Shown: piece after piece, positions 24,480 to 36,589 of the stretch
Layout of the letters: each line of letters starts with the position of its first letter
How positions within the stretch are numbered: the first letter of the stretch is position 1
From: Nymphaea colorata
Taxonomy: Eukaryota > Streptophyta > Magnoliopsida > Nymphaeales > Nymphaeaceae
Direction: 5' to 3'
DNA length: 64,000 nucleotides
Assembly (NCBI RefSeq): GCF_008831285.2
Contig: NW_022204507.1
Coordinates: 5,972,174 to 6,036,173, forward strand
Notes under the pieces: model-generated
What the model was told of the DNA's origin: nothing
Seen by the model: the letters and a program-made list of their open reading frames with translations, nothing else
The model's database searches: none
Made by a program: the position numbers and the translations under genes

Positions 24480-26110
24480 CCATGATCCAACCTTCAACAT
24501 CGATCTGGGACCTTCCCATTCAAGGAAATTAGATCCGGATCAAAAGGGACCTGTAATCATAAAAAATGAAGCCAGATCCGCTTTATAAGTGGAATATTTT
24601 ACCTCTTAAAAGAATTACATATTTTTGTCGTTAAACTTTTTTTTTTTAGATGGGACCTACCGGGGATAGCAGAGGGCAAAGGGCACCCTCAATTTTCCCC
24701 CTTGCGCCATGTTTTGGCAGCGCTTGGTGCACTGCCTATTGCACTTGGTGCACTACTAAGTGCTCTGGCATAGGGTGCAGGGCCTGCGGTGCACTCTGGC
24801 CTAGGGTGCACGGTGCTATCGAGTGCTATGGTTGAGAGTGCATGGCCCCATCAAGCACTTGTCAATGTCCTCCAAAGGGTGTTTGCTGGGCCAAGGGCTA
24901 ATCTCCACGAGTCAAAACAAATAAAACAAAATAAAAATAAAAAATTCAAAAAATGAAAAATTCATGAGAAATCTTGAGAAATTAAAACTCTTTCAAACGT
25001 TGAATTTTGGCTTTATTTCTTTTTATAAATACCCCCACATCTTGATCTTTGGGTATAAGCTAACCTTTCAGGAACTCCTTGAGCCCTCTAACTAAGAGCT
25101 TGGAATCACTCTTCCTTCATCTATTCTTTTCTCGTTCTTTCAACACTCCTCTATATTCAACCTTTGGGTTCTCCTTCTTTTCCAACCTTCATCTTCAACC
25201 AGTGGAAAGGGGAGCACCTGGGAGACCCTTGGAAAGCTTCTTCAACAAGTCAGAGTTCTCATTTTGGAAGCTTCATTGTTTCTTAAAGTAAAGGACTCAT
25301 CTCTTCTTGAACTATACCATCTTGAGGCATGTAATCTCATTTTCTCTTGCTTTTCCTTTATCATCTCCCCATGGCCATGTAAGAGAGCTCATGAAATTTC
25401 TTATTTAGAACCAAGAGCCACTCTTGACTGCACCAGAAGCATGGGCAATGTGAAGCCAAGTCTTGTTTATTTGAACAACTCAAATAGGCATGATATGTTT
25501 TTTTTTTTTTCTTTTTTTGCTTCCATTGAACGTATGCCTTTGTTACATATCTATGAGTAGATAATGTGCATGTATGGCTAGCTGATTTTTCTATTGATAG
25601 ATGGATGAACGATGTGGATGAGAGCTTGTGGTGGGATTTTTTTTCTTTTATATTGATTTTTGAGGTTGGGGATTGTCGAACTCAGGAAAAACACTATGCA
25701 TAGATAGATGTTAAATGCATTTTAGTATTATCACTACGATTAGTTTTGACCAAGGGTGGAGAGAGGGGGGGGCTGCTTAGGCCGCGGCCCCACCCCAGCT
25801 AATTGAAAAAAAAATTACATTAAAAAAATTGAAAATTTTTAGTTGAATATGTATTTTTTGGATTCGGGTTTAGTTTGCCCCTACCCGGATAAGTTTGTTG
25901 GACCATTTGGCATGCCCTTGAAAAAAAATCCTCGCTTCGCCCCTGGTTTTGACGTCTTTCAAATCCTCATTCCATTGATAAAATACCTACTGCTTGTCCT
26001 ATTAGTAGTCTTAAAAGAGTGATCCACCTTTAAAAGAGTGTCTTCCTAACGGGATTGAAGCACAAGGGAAGCCTTCTTCAATAATAGTTGTTTCTCTTTT
26101 ATAATTTAGT
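24480..26110. repeat. Intergenic block, paralogue of 10035-12000
   Basis: It has the same order of landmarks as the left copy, including TTTATAAATACCCCCACATC at about 25023 and the GGTGCAC cluster at 24720-24840. No coding gene is visible. It differs from the left copy by the miniature element at 25751-25945. Confidence 0.7.
25751..25945. mobile_element. hAT-type miniature element with perfect 8-bp target duplication
   Basis: It starts CAAGGGTGGAG and ends CTTCGCCCCTG, an imperfect inverted repeat, and is flanked on both sides by GTTTTGAC (25743-25750 and 25946-25953). It is 195 bp with no coding capacity. The paralogous site near 11160 has no insertion, so it came in after the block was duplicated. 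Confidence 0.88.
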
Positions 26111-26199
26111 ATCTCTCTCTCCCGCACCCAATGGTGGGAAAGGCATATTTTTTTGCAATACATAAGAGTAAATGAAATATTTTTAATTTTGTCTATATA

Positions 26200-26236
26200 T
26201 ATACACGCATACACACACACACACACACACACATAT
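26200..26236. repeat. (CA)n microsatellite
   Basis: TATATACACGCATA leads into about ten CA units. There is no gene on either strand. Confidence 0.85.
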
Positions 26237-26574
26237 ACATTTAAGTTGAGATCATATGAGGCCACAAAAATATCCTATCAAAATGGCGAGGACTACAATA
26301 TACATATACAAGAATTTACTTGAAGTGATTTTATAATTGTGGAAGGATGATAGAAAAGTATTTAATTGCACTAAGCAGATAGTCAACGATTAAGAAAATG
26401 TGTACAATTCAAATTCGATTCGACAAAAAAAAATTAATGATATGAAAAAATCAAATTGGTTTTTGCTATTAGGAAATTATTTTGAAGAGAAGAGTCCCGG
26501 TTAGTGTAGCTTCCATTCCCCTGATAATTTATTAGTGATGCTTCATCAGCTTTCTTAATTATTTAATGATTTTT

Positions 26575-26622
26575 CCTTCTTTTTCTTCTTCTTCTTCTTC
26601 TTCTTCTTCTCTCTCTCTCCCT
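26575..26622. repeat. (CTT)n and (CT)n microsatellite
   Basis: About ten TTC units are followed by CTCTCTCTC. The acidic and Glu-rich minus-strand frame across it is an artefact of the repeat. Confidence 0.88.
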
Positions 26623-28329
26623 TCAATGATTGATGGAATGAGAAGGAGCCGTTCATTAATTGGAATGTCTTGTCCCCACTTGTTCATTTCTTGTGTATTA
26701 TGCTGATTGTACATTAATATAAACTTACTGGAATTGTACACTTTTGTTGATTCTTCTTGTTGTGCATTTTTTTGGTAGGTTTGAGAAATTGTGCTGAGGA
26801 TATAGTACATCAAAATTTTAGAAAAATGAAAGGATTTTTGTGAACTATGGCTATTGAGGTGTCCTTAGAACAAGTCACAAGCTGCAATAATGGACAACGT
26901 TCCAAGCCTCTTTAACATAACTTGCACTGGAAATGTGCGAGTTGTTCTACAAGATTAGTCACCCAATTGCCTTAGGAATAGAACACACAAGCATATTAAG
27001 CATACCTTTATTAAATCCTATATGCAACTGTAATTGAGCAATGCAAGTGAGAGCTCTCAATGAAAGCAATCAAACTACATTTCCACCTCCAACTATTTAG
27101 CCTATTGGAATCCACCTTCTGACCATTTTAGCCAATGGCTGGTCGTTGCCTGGAATTAAATCTCATTGTATAATGGATATATTTGAATTATCCTTCTATC
27201 ATTCTTGTTTTCTGTCGTATTCTTCTCAGCCGTATAACCACTTCCTTCATGTCCATTCTCTCATTTGGTGACACTGTTGAATATGACAGGCCTATCTCCA
27301 TGATCATCACTAGCAGATCATTGATAGCAACTGATCTTTCAGTTTCAATATTGTTGCTTTCTTTTAGAAGATGGCTGTCAATGACATCTGAAATTGCAAC
27401 AGGAAATGGTTCAGCCACCCATTCCCTCAAACTAAAATCCCCATCAAACTGTTCATCAGTGGGCTTTCTTCCAGTAAACACCTCAGGGAGGAGAATTCCA
27501 TAGCTGTAGACATCGGCTTTGGTTGGCACCTTTCCAGCCATCCAAATTCTATATCAACCATTCAACAATATTAAACATGATTAGCGAGCACAAAATAATT
27601 AGATAATGCTAATGCCTGACACAATAGCAGTAATTGCTCCTTAATGGAGTTAAGATCAATTGAACCTCCCATCCTGCCTTTCTCTTGGATTATGAATACA
27701 AGCTTATTATTTAGAATTGAAGTCCAACATAACTGATGTTCAAGTACCCTTAAAAGAAATCAAACATGTACCCTTTTTTTTTATTGTGGAGCCTGTGAGG
27801 TTGGTTGAAATTCATTAATTGTATGGTGTTGCTTTTAATTCTCCTGTGACGTATCTCCAGGTTTTATTAAATATCTCCTAAATTGTGTGAATTATTTAAT
27901 AGTGTCAGTTGTCAGCCAATCTTAAGCCATTCTGTAGACAGGCATGTGTGATTAGGGATTTTTAATACAAGAAAGGAACAAAAATTACAACCTATGTTAA
28001 AGGAAAAAGATCAATTCAAGACTATTGCTTGCTGAGAACATGTCATCAACGCATATTTGTGTACATGAGAACGAAAGGAAGCAAAAACTATTATGCAGCA
28101 CCACAAGCCATATGAACAACAAATGGGTCGTCCATGTAGAATAGTTAATCAATGACCTTTACATTATTGGGCTAGGAACCGCTTGTGCATGTCTTTATGT
28201 GTGAACTATGAAATCGTGATGATTAGATGGATCAAGATTGTTCACACATCAATTAATATATTTATTAATATTATATTGCAAATCACACACACACATAAGG
28301 GTATAATTACCTAGACCACATAAGTCAAG

Positions 28330-28330
28330 G

Positions 28331-28365
<35 letters not shown>

Positions 28366-28405
28366 AGAGAGAGAAGACATAGAGAGAGAGAGAGAAAGAG
28401 AGAAA
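28330..28405. repeat. (TA)n/(GA)n microsatellites in the intron of copy C
   Basis: An alternating TA tract of about 28 bp is followed by GAGAGA runs. A second (TA)n lies at 28765-28786 and a GA run at 28987-28997, all inside the copy C intron. They recall the same arrangement in the introns of A and B. Confidence 0.85.
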
Positions 28406-31400
28406 TTGGCTAAAACCAGACACTTAAATATTTTCTTTAAAAATATTTTAAATAAAATATAAACATCCTAATATATTGATAAATACTATTTTGGTATAAA
28501 ACATGCTTTGAGTCAAGTTGTTTTTATGAAAAAAGTTGAATTTTCTGTAATCAAAATGTTGATGCAATGATAGTCATTCATTTTTGGTAATTATGAAAAC
28601 ACTAGTAAAACCCAAGAAATGATCAATCTCATATAAATTTTGTGTCAACCTATCTTTAAGATTATATTCCTAAGGGTAGATTAAAAAAAAAATAACACTT
28701 TACATAACATAGTTAAAGGGTCTGGTTTTTGTCCCTGACATGTTTGTCAGGGTTCTACCGATCATTATATATATATATATATATATGTAGATAGATAGCT
28801 GGCTACCTATGTGGCTGATGACCTTTTTTAAAAAAAAAATTGTGTCCCTAAAAACAGTCGCACAGCTTAAAACTGTAGCCAAGCGATTAACTATCATCAA
28901 TGCATTTTTTGCAATGTTTTTAGTGATACAAAACAAAAGAATGACATCTAGAGGTAGTCAGCTATTTCAATTCCTATATATATATAGGGAGAGAGAAAAA
29001 CAAATGAGAGAAGACATCCCGCTAGAACTGGTGAAACCTATCACTCTCTTTATTTCATCTCACCTCCTCCTGGATGCCTCCTATACACTCCCCCCTCCCT
29101 TTCTCCATCTCTCTATGAGAGCATTATTGAAGAGAGAGAATGCACCCAAACATACACATGCACACATACAAATAAGAACAGGAAGCTAGAGTGTGTTCAC
29201 TCAAAAAAACGGTCAATAATACTCACACAACGACAGAGACAAATTTATAAAAAGAAAAGAAATTAGGAGATAATACCTGGTGCAATGTATCCCATGGTCC
29301 CAATGGTGGTGGTAAGAGTCGCTGACTTGTAACCAACTATAAAATTTGCAATGCCAAAATCACCAATGTATGCAGTCTTGCTTTCATTTAGAAGTACATT
29401 ACGTGACTTCAGATCACAATGAAGATACTTTAAAGCACAAGCGACATCAACCATGATATCCAATCTTTGGAAGAGATTCAAGTGATGGGCACCCAAATAT
29501 AGACAGCCTTCTAGGCTCCCAAGAAGCATATATTGGAGAACTAAAGCCTTGAAATCTTCATTAGAGCAAGACGTAATGACTTTAACAAGGTTTCAGTGCC
29601 TAATTTGGTGCAAGATAGTGTATTCAAGGTCAAAACATTTAGATTCTCCCTCTAATGACAAATTAAGGACCTTGACACTCCACCGTCATTCCATCTGCTA
29701 GAATTCCTTTGTACAATGAGCCAAAGCTTCCACTCCCAATAAAGTTTGCATCACTAAAATAGCTCGTTGCAAGCAATAGCTCTCTGTAAGAAATCACAAG
29801 GAGTGTAATTCCTCATAATCTTCCAATGTGATCAGGACGCTTTGACAACCCCCTCTTTCAGTAGCATGAGATACCAATGCGTGTGCAAACAATGACCAAA
29901 AGTGCTGAGCCTCCAATCGCACAAGCGGCAATGACTCTAGCCGCATTGTACTTTGCCTCTCTGTTTTGTCTAAGCACAATGGGATATGGAGTTTGGGAGC
30001 TACACATAGTGCATAGTTCCATAGGAATGACTCGGCAGAAAGGTTTGCAAACTTCCCACCACTTGGAATCTCTCCTTCCAATTGATTGAAGGACAAATTC
30101 AAGACCTGGATGTGTTAAAGTTTCTTCAATGATTTTGGTACCTGTCCTGAAAGCATTCTATGGGAAAGGTCAATAGTGTCAAGGTTTAGCATGTCATCAA
30201 GTTCTTCAGGAATGTGTCCATCAAATGTGTTCCGAGAGAGACTCAAATACTCTAGCATTTGGAGCTTTGATAATGATGCAGGCAACTCTCCACTCTGCTT
30301 GTTTGCATAGATATCCATGTACCTGACCATGGCAAAATTCCCGAGACCCAAAGGCAGGTGACCAGTGAAGGAGTTGTGCTGCAAGTATAACTCCCACAAG
30401 TCCTTCAACTTACAAAGGCCAGACGGTAGTGTTGATGACAAATTGTTTGAGCTATCCAGGCCTTGCAAACTGGTGAGATTGTTTATAGAGCTAGAAATTG
30501 ACCCAGTTAGCAGGTTGTCGCTCATATAAAAAATAAACAAGCGGACCAACTGGTAGATTGATAGTGGGATTGGGCCTTCTAATGCATTGTTGTCAAGAAT
30601 CAACACCTATAAGCTGTGCATTTGTTGTATATCTGGTGGAATGAGCCCTTTTATTTTGTTGGAACTCAAATCTAAGGAAATTAACTTGGTCAAGTTGGCT
30701 AAGGCCAATGGATAGTACCTTCAATCAGATTAGAGGAAAGTTGAAGTTTTCACAAGGTGGTTGTCAAGCTTCAAACAGATGCCGGAATAATGCCATTCAA
30801 AGGGTTTCCTGATAGTTCAACTTCCTCTAGCAGTCAACAGTTGGTAAAGGATGTGAGAATGGAGAGCTCATGGTTGCCAGGGACATTGGTTAAAATATTG
30901 TTGTAGAGGTACAGGTGCCTGAGTTGTGTCAAGCTACCTAATTCTAATGGTATGGAACCACTGAATTTATTGTGTCGTGCAATGATTGTTTGGAGACTGG
31001 TTGCATTGGAAAAAGGTGGGAAAGGGCAATCAAAATTGTTGTCACTCATGTAGAGAAATTAGAAATTGGGGAGGAAGCGGCCAACATCTTTTGGGAGATG
31101 CCCTGTTAGTTGATTGGTCATGAAACTCAAGGCCGGAAGATTTGATATGTTAAACAAGCTCTTAGGCAGTGTACCAGTGAGATTCTTCATTTCCACACTA
31201 AACAATATCAAGCGGGTTATGCTTCCCAACTCGGAAGGAATGTTCCTATGCATATGATTTTGACCAATATTAAGGTACTCATGTTTTGAGAGGTTGGCAA
31301 AAGTGACTGGAATGGTTCCCGTGAGCCCGTTGCCATAAAGGTTAATGCACTTGAGTTCCAGCAAACTACCGAGGAACTATGGAATGCTTCCACAGAATTG

Positions 31401-31505
31401 GTTATCTCGTGCTGACAGTATTTGGAGACCTTGACAATGGCTCAATGTTTGTGGGATCAACCCCTCAAAATTGTTTTTTATTATAAAAAGATTTTCTAAC
31501 TGAAT

Positions 31506-31752
31506 TGTTCCTCAGTAGCTTAGTGGTAGAGTGGTTGGCTGTTAACTGATTGGTCGTAGGTTTAAATCCTGCTTGGAGAAATTAATGAAGGGGCTCGCTT
31601 TGACTGTTAGGAGTAGGTAACCCGTTCCCTGTCTTTGTTTCTATTGCATTCTATCTTATCGTATGACATTCTGTTCTGTGATATTTGAGAATCACCGTCA
31701 ATACCTCGGTGTAGATCTGGGATAATCCTTTGTTCCATAGCCCTGGGGCAGG
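31506..31752 (+). other. Nuclear insertion of plastid DNA (NUPT)
   Basis: The insert splits the LRR frame of copy C. Copy B has an uninterrupted TTTAACTGAGGGAGACGACT at this place; copy C reads TTCTAACTGA, then the insert, then GGAGACTAAAAAATC. The insert holds trnN-GUU followed by GGGGCTCGCTTTGACTGTT and CCTGGGGCAGGAGG, which I recall as plastid inverted-repeat sequence next to trnN. The order and orientation match one contiguous plastid fragment of about 245 bp. It is on the opposite strand to the receptor gene. Confidence 0.85.
31509..31580 (+). tRNA. trnN-GUU: Plastid-derived tRNA-Asn(GUU) pseudogene
   Basis: This 72-nt sequence has the D-loop phrase AGTGGTAGAG, anticodon GTT at 31541-31543 and a T-arm GGTTTAAATCC. 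Against the plastid gene as I remember it, GAGCGG has become GAGTGG, GTCGG has become GTTGG and TTCGAA has become TTTAAA, all changes expected from decay of methylated CpG. The acceptor stem has a C3-A70 mismatch, since the 3' side reads TTGGAGA. It is most likely not a working nuclear tRNA. Confidence 0.85.
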
Positions 31753-32191
31753 AGGAGACTAAAAAATCAATGGGAAGACAACCATGGAAACTGTCATTTG
31801 TAAGATCAAGAACCTGTAAGAAGGAGAGATTGCTGATTTATGGGGAGAGAGTACCTTCAAGTGCCTTTCCAAACAGGCTCAAAGCAACTACCCTTTGCGA
31901 ACCACCACTGCATGAAACTCCATTCCAGTCGCAGAAAGAGATGTTGGAATTCCAATTTGATAACATGTTATAAGGGTCTTTAGTGACAAGGGATTTGAAA
32001 GACAGCAATATGAATTGATCAGTCACGTTGCTCAGAGAAACAAGGGCAGAGGGCACCTCCCTTTGGCCAAGAACTACAATCAAGGTGAAGGAGGAGAAAC
32101 ACACAAGAAAGACGAGCAGCTGAGGTGACCGACCAGTGGTTGCGATGCCTGTCCAATTTGTTATTGAGAACATGCATGAGCAGGAATTCAA

Positions 32192-32592
32192 CTAACAGAA
32201 AATTTATGTATAGATTCTCTTCCAGAAAATTTGTCCTTTTCTTTTTTCAAGTGGTAGAAGGCTCGGGTCTTAACTGCTTTGGAACGCATTGCTTCATATT
32301 TCCAAATTGAGGGGCACGGCTGATGATTACATCAGTGACTCTTTCTTGTTTACCTTTACCATTTTCAACTCTATTCAATCCCAAATCAAAGTTGTCAATT
32401 GAACTTCTTTTTTCCCTAGATATCCCGAAATGGTTTCAACCATAGTTACAGATATGCTGTTCACCTTTTAAATGGCGAGGTTTTCCTATAAAGTTGTCAA
32501 TTGAACTTCTTTTTTCCCTAGATATCCCGAAATGGTTTCAACCATAGTTGCAGATATGCTGTTCGCCTTTTAAATGGCCAGGTTTTTCTATC
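32192..32592 (-). promoter_or_regulatory. 5' flank of copy C with a 102-bp tandem duplication
   Basis: This is homologous to the copy B flank 17910-18180. Within it, the unit beginning AAGTTGTCAATTGAACTTC at 32389 is repeated at 32491, a tandem copy of 102 bp covering the TTTTAAATGGC block. Copy B has a single unit. The regulatory role is inferred from position. Confidence 0.45.
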
Positions 32593-33229
32593 ATATAATA
32601 TGGTTAGAATGTTGGAAACATGAAAAATGTGGTAAATTTTAAAAAATTTGAGTAAAACTTAAAAGTTGTGGGAAAATAAAATGAGTGGTAGGAAATTTTT
32701 AAAAATAAATAGACGAGATACAAATAAAAATTAGAAGTTGGAAATGAGCAGTTTAGCAATAAAAAAGTGTGAAAAATGTCTAAAAATGAAAAAAGGGAAA
32801 AATGAAAAAAAAAAACCTGGAAAAAAGTGTTTCTTTGCTGTGGCATTTTTTTCCAAAAAAATACTTGAATAGGCTTGTTCATTCAAATTTATGATAAATC
32901 AATTTGATCTAGTCCATCTGTTTTTAAAAAAAGTTATTGTTTGTTATTATCTTATATAGGTTGTTTATTTGTTTCCCAAAATAATATAATTGTCATATTT
33001 TGTGCTGATTAGCAACCACATTGTTTACATCGCCAGATCGACCAACAACTGGAAGTTGCTTTGTAACTTTATCCACATGTTTCAAAAGCTGAATTTTCAA
33101 AGGTCGCATTCAGACAGACCATGATGGTCAGTTCTTAGTTTTTAAGGAGTCCAAATTTTCTTATATCCGGGTTGGATCTGATTTATTTGGGTTAATCCAA
33201 ATTGAGACCCAATATAATTTATATATATA

Positions 33230-34715
33230 TATTTTTATTTTTCAATATTCAGATTTAATGATCTGGCCAGATCCAGCCCATTGATGGCAGTAACTCCATA
33301 AAGCCACGCGCTCCGACAGGGCCATAGTTAATTACGCTCATGTGCCATTTGTATATATATATATATACATATATATACATATATATACATATATATACAT
33401 ATATATACATATATATACATATATATACATATATATATATGTATATGTCCCACTTTAAATGCTGAAGAAATTTGGAATTTTAATTTTGTCTTTATCCGAA
33501 GATGCGATAATATTCAAAAGTCTTGTTCAGACCTAAGGCTTGTCACGGATCCAAATATGACGAGGATTAAGTAGAATTTCCTACCGAAGAGCTCAAAGAA
33601 TGTCAAAGGCTTCAATGAGTCAATCTAAGTAAATGCACTGTGCATGGCATAGCCATTATATTCATCAGGCATTTAATATCCTATTTACTTAGATTGTCAA
33701 AACCATGGTAAGTGGTCAAAGTAAACTGTGGCTGATAGATGCAACAGCCACAGTCAAAACCATGGCAAAAGGTCAGTTGCCACAAGGGTTATTACCACAA
33801 CTACTTTAGTTAACAGCCATGAGCATGAGCAAGACCATGGCTGAAAACATCTATTGGGTGTATTGTCCGTGGTTTTGATTGTGCTTAGCAACATTTTTTT
33901 TTTGTTGTAGTGACATGTCAATGTAAAACTTTTTTATGGGGGTGAAAGATGAGTAGCTTCATGATAAGGTCACAACCATAAAACTTTGGAAACTAGGTTT
34001 TCCAATAGATCAAAGACATAACTATATTCCTGAGGAGCCTATAAATGCTTGATGTGTACTATGACTTAAAAGGGATCATTTGGTGGTAGAGGCACTTTGT
34101 AAGTGTCCCATGAATTTGCCCCAAAGATTGAGACAGGTTCATCTAACACTAGAACAATTGTTTTACAAACCTGGTCAAACTACCCTAAGGAGCACATGCA
34201 TATATAATTAGAATGAGTTTTCTTGCCATTGCATGACCAAACTGATTATGGGATGATGCGCATGCACTAGAACATTGCTCCACTGCCTTCTGCAAGTAGT
34301 TAATTGTGTCAATCAATACAAGGGGAATAGATTGATTGAACTTCTTGCTGATGAGACCATTTCTGCCTTGCTTCACTGTCTGCCCTTAGTACAGGCAAAA
34401 TATAAATGAAGTTGTTGAGTGATAAAATCCCATGGCCCCTCATCTGTTTAGAACATAGCATTGTATACGTCAGACATTTAATATCCTCATGATATATTTG
34501 GATCCGAGATAAGCCTTAGATCTGAACCTGACCACTTTCAATAATGGAACCTCTGTACACTGCTCTTTAGTTGGGAATGGCTGACCACTATCATCAACCT
34601 TTTGGGCAAAGGAGCATCAAGTCTATCTTAATTAGTAAAACCGGTTTTTGAATTGAGTCGACAATGCTGCCAGTTTGGTAAACCGGCCAATCCAATAATC
34701 TAAAGGATTTAGGAC
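33230..34715. repeat. Upstream flank block of copy C, shared with A and B
   Basis: 33230-33345 matches 4725-4845, 33590-34480 matches 18650-19560 and 34485-34705 matches 4975-5210. The weak minus-strand frame 34185-34376 contains LVLIDTINYLQKAVEQ and has a degraded relative in the B block; the family is not recognised. No intact gene is visible. Confidence 0.7.
33355..33442. repeat. 10-bp minisatellite (ATATATACAT)n
   Basis: The ten-base unit ATATATACAT repeats about eight times without error, then ends in a TA run and GTATATG. The matching place near 4830 in copy A's flank has only a short TATATATATGTATA stretch. Confidence 0.9.
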
Positions 34716-34842
34716 AGATTTGGGAATGTTGTAACATAATATTACATAAATCTGCCTAATATTTGGGACAAATATATGGAACAGTTACATACTGTTATTG
34801 TTGCCAGATGGACCCAAGATCGAGATAATGACATAAGCATAT

Positions 34843-34896
34843 GCAGAGGCAAGTTGCAATGCAGAGGCAAGTTGCAATGCAGATGCAAGTTACGAT
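34843..34896. repeat. 18-bp unit repeated three times
   Basis: GCAGAGGCAAGTTGCAAT occurs at 34843 and 34861, and a variant GCAGATGCAAGTTACGAT follows at 34879. The related sequence at 22418 has a single GCAGAGACAAATTAC. Confidence 0.9.
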
Positions 34897-35206
34897 GTAC
34901 GTAGCTTCACCCAGCTCTGTTGGTGGTGAAAACAAGCCCTGCCAGAGGTATGGGGTTTTCTTGTAGTGGCCGCTATCACGATTTCTGATATCTTTGGCCG
35001 ACTAAAGGCTGCTCAAGCCATTATAGTTCCAAGAAAATGATTAAATAAGGTTATTTTGAGTGCTAAACAAAATCAAGTTAGAAAGCATGGAGAATTAAAA
35101 TGAAAAATAACCTGTTAAAGTCCAACAAAGAGGACTTCAGAATTTGCCATTGAATGGACAGGTCAATCATAGCTGAAAGGTCATATAGAGCCAATTCCTC
35201 TCAAAT

Positions 35207-35618
35207 TAGGGTTGTCAACAAATCTGATTTTAATTAGATGTCCAACAAAACCAGTTCGAAAAATATCAGATATGGGAAAAAAAATAACATCCAATTAAGA
35301 AATTGGATCGGATTTGGGATTAAGACATCTGACTGGATCCTGATTCCGATTTGGATGTACATATATATCCAACTGGGTTTGGATTCAGATTCAGATACGG
35401 ATTGGATTTAATTTTAAATAAAAATGTTATCTTCAAATGCTCTTACATTTCAAAAATCAACCAGAATTGATTCAAAATTCGAATTCAGATTGTGATATTG
35501 GATTTTGGATTCATTGTTTGTATTCAAATCAGAATTTGAATATGGATATGTGAATATCCATAAAAACAGATATAGTTCAAGATATATCCTATTTGAATTT
35601 GATACATTAACATCTCTA
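35207..35618. mobile_element. hAT-like nonautonomous element (TAGGGTTGTCAA family)
   Basis: It starts TAGGGTTGTCAACAAATC and ends GATACATTAACATCTCTA, an imperfect inverted repeat. Possible decayed 8-bp target duplication: CTCTCAAA before, CTCCCAAC after. The body is made of GGATTCAGATT/GGATATCC words. A sister copy at 44748-45152 has nearly the same ends. No coding frame. Confidence 0.6.
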
Positions 35619-35816
35619 CTCCCAACTCCAATCCCAGGACTCTAGAAAGACAACAAATAACAAAAGATACAAACCCCTCAAATTATTCCCTCCTGGCCTG
35701 CAAGTGTCATACAATAGAGATAGCTAATAAGAAACTTTGGTACATAATCAAAATTAAAAAGTCTATCATATATGTATGTGTGTATGTACGTGTGTGTGCG
35801 TGAGTGTGTGTGTCTG

Positions 35817-35817
<1 letters not shown>

Positions 35818-35868
<51 letters not shown>
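35818..35868. repeat. (TA)n microsatellite
   Basis: About 25 TA units follow a TGTGTGTGCGTGAG stretch. A shorter relative lies at 45308-45350 in the duplicated region. Confidence 0.92.
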
Positions 35869-35871
<3 letters not shown>

Positions 35872-36269
35872 GAGATTTTGTATTCAAAAAATAGCAGATT
35901 ATAAATTTTCGATGAACTTCTGGCAAAGGCTGTTGAGAGTAGAAATGCTAGTTCTTTTTGATAAATCTTGTTTCACTTCTTATTTTGCTTAGTAATCAAC
36001 CGATCAACCTTGGTCAAAGCATGTAAATTTAAACATTTCAACAAAGGAACGAAAATTTGGCAGAGTCATTAAGAATGTCATATTTATTCATGCAATCTCT
36101 TATTGTTAGATATCATATGCAAAGTCTGGACGTTGCAAAATGTACATGACCTTGAAATTTGACGATTGAAAGCTCCAAACTGATCACATTTTATTTCACT
36201 ACAGAAAAAATATTTCACTACTGCAAGTAATATAAGGACTTTCGAAAGTGATAAGAAGAGCTAAGACTA

Positions 36270-36535
36270 TGGTTGGGCATCAGGCAGGCTCGGCTCAGTA
36301 AAACCGGGTCCAGGTTGGCCCAATGGGCCCAAGCCTGGCCCGATAGCCGAAACCTAGGTCCGGGCTCGTCCCTGCCCAGACCGTTTGATAATAAAAAATA
36401 TTTTTAAATTATAAAATATTTTTGATAATATAAAATATATTTTTAATAATAAAATACATATTATTAAATTATAAAATAATTAAAAAATATTTTTTTAAGT
36501 ATTAACGGGCCAAATCGGGCCGGACCGGGGTGCCC
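36270..36535. mobile_element. GGCCCG-type miniature element (hAT-like)
   Basis: GC-rich arms (GGGTCCAGGTTGGCCCAATG, then GGGCCAAATCGGGCCGGACC) surround an AT-only centre of about 110 bp. It starts near TATGGTTGGGCATCAGGC and ends near GGGGTGCCCACACCA, which are partly inverted copies. Target duplication not clear. Confidence 0.55.
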
Positions 36536-36589
36536 ACACCACTCTGCCACTGGATCTGAGTCCAATCGGAAGTCTTTTCTATAATTTGG

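Larger units (their letters stand above)
27188..32191 (-). pseudogene. Receptor-kinase copy C: LRR-RLK XII pseudogene with a plastid insertion
   Basis: Exon 1 is 32191-29277, the intron 29276-27549 and exon 2 27548-27188. The N-terminus has a signal peptide (PQLLVFLVCFSSF) and an LRRNT ending in CDWNGVSC. LRRs, cap, membrane segment and kinase follow. The catalytic loop is HCDLKSRN (PS changed to SR) and DFG is kept. Exon 2 carries subdomains IX to XI in one open frame down to its natural stop at 27188-27190 but has lost one G at its first codons (GGG to GG), so it is out of frame with exon 1. Stops include 31838-31840, 31059-31061, 29813-29815 and a CGA-to-TGA near 29595; there are further indels near 30105, 30608 and 30720-30830. 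Plastid DNA interrupts the LRRs at 31506-31752. The C-lobe of exon 2 shows what copies A, B and D lost. Confidence 0.93.

Noticed and set aside
31509-31580. Functional nuclear tRNA-Asn
   Set aside because: The sequence is of plastid type, with an acceptor-stem mismatch and CpG decay, and it sits in an adjoining plastid segment inside a pseudogene.
35678-35926. Frames rich in Tyr-Ile and Thr-His repeats (also 2085-2318, 7584-7787, 20372-20620, 28700-28936)
   Set aside because: They are translations of (TA)n, (GT)n and (GA)n microsatellites.
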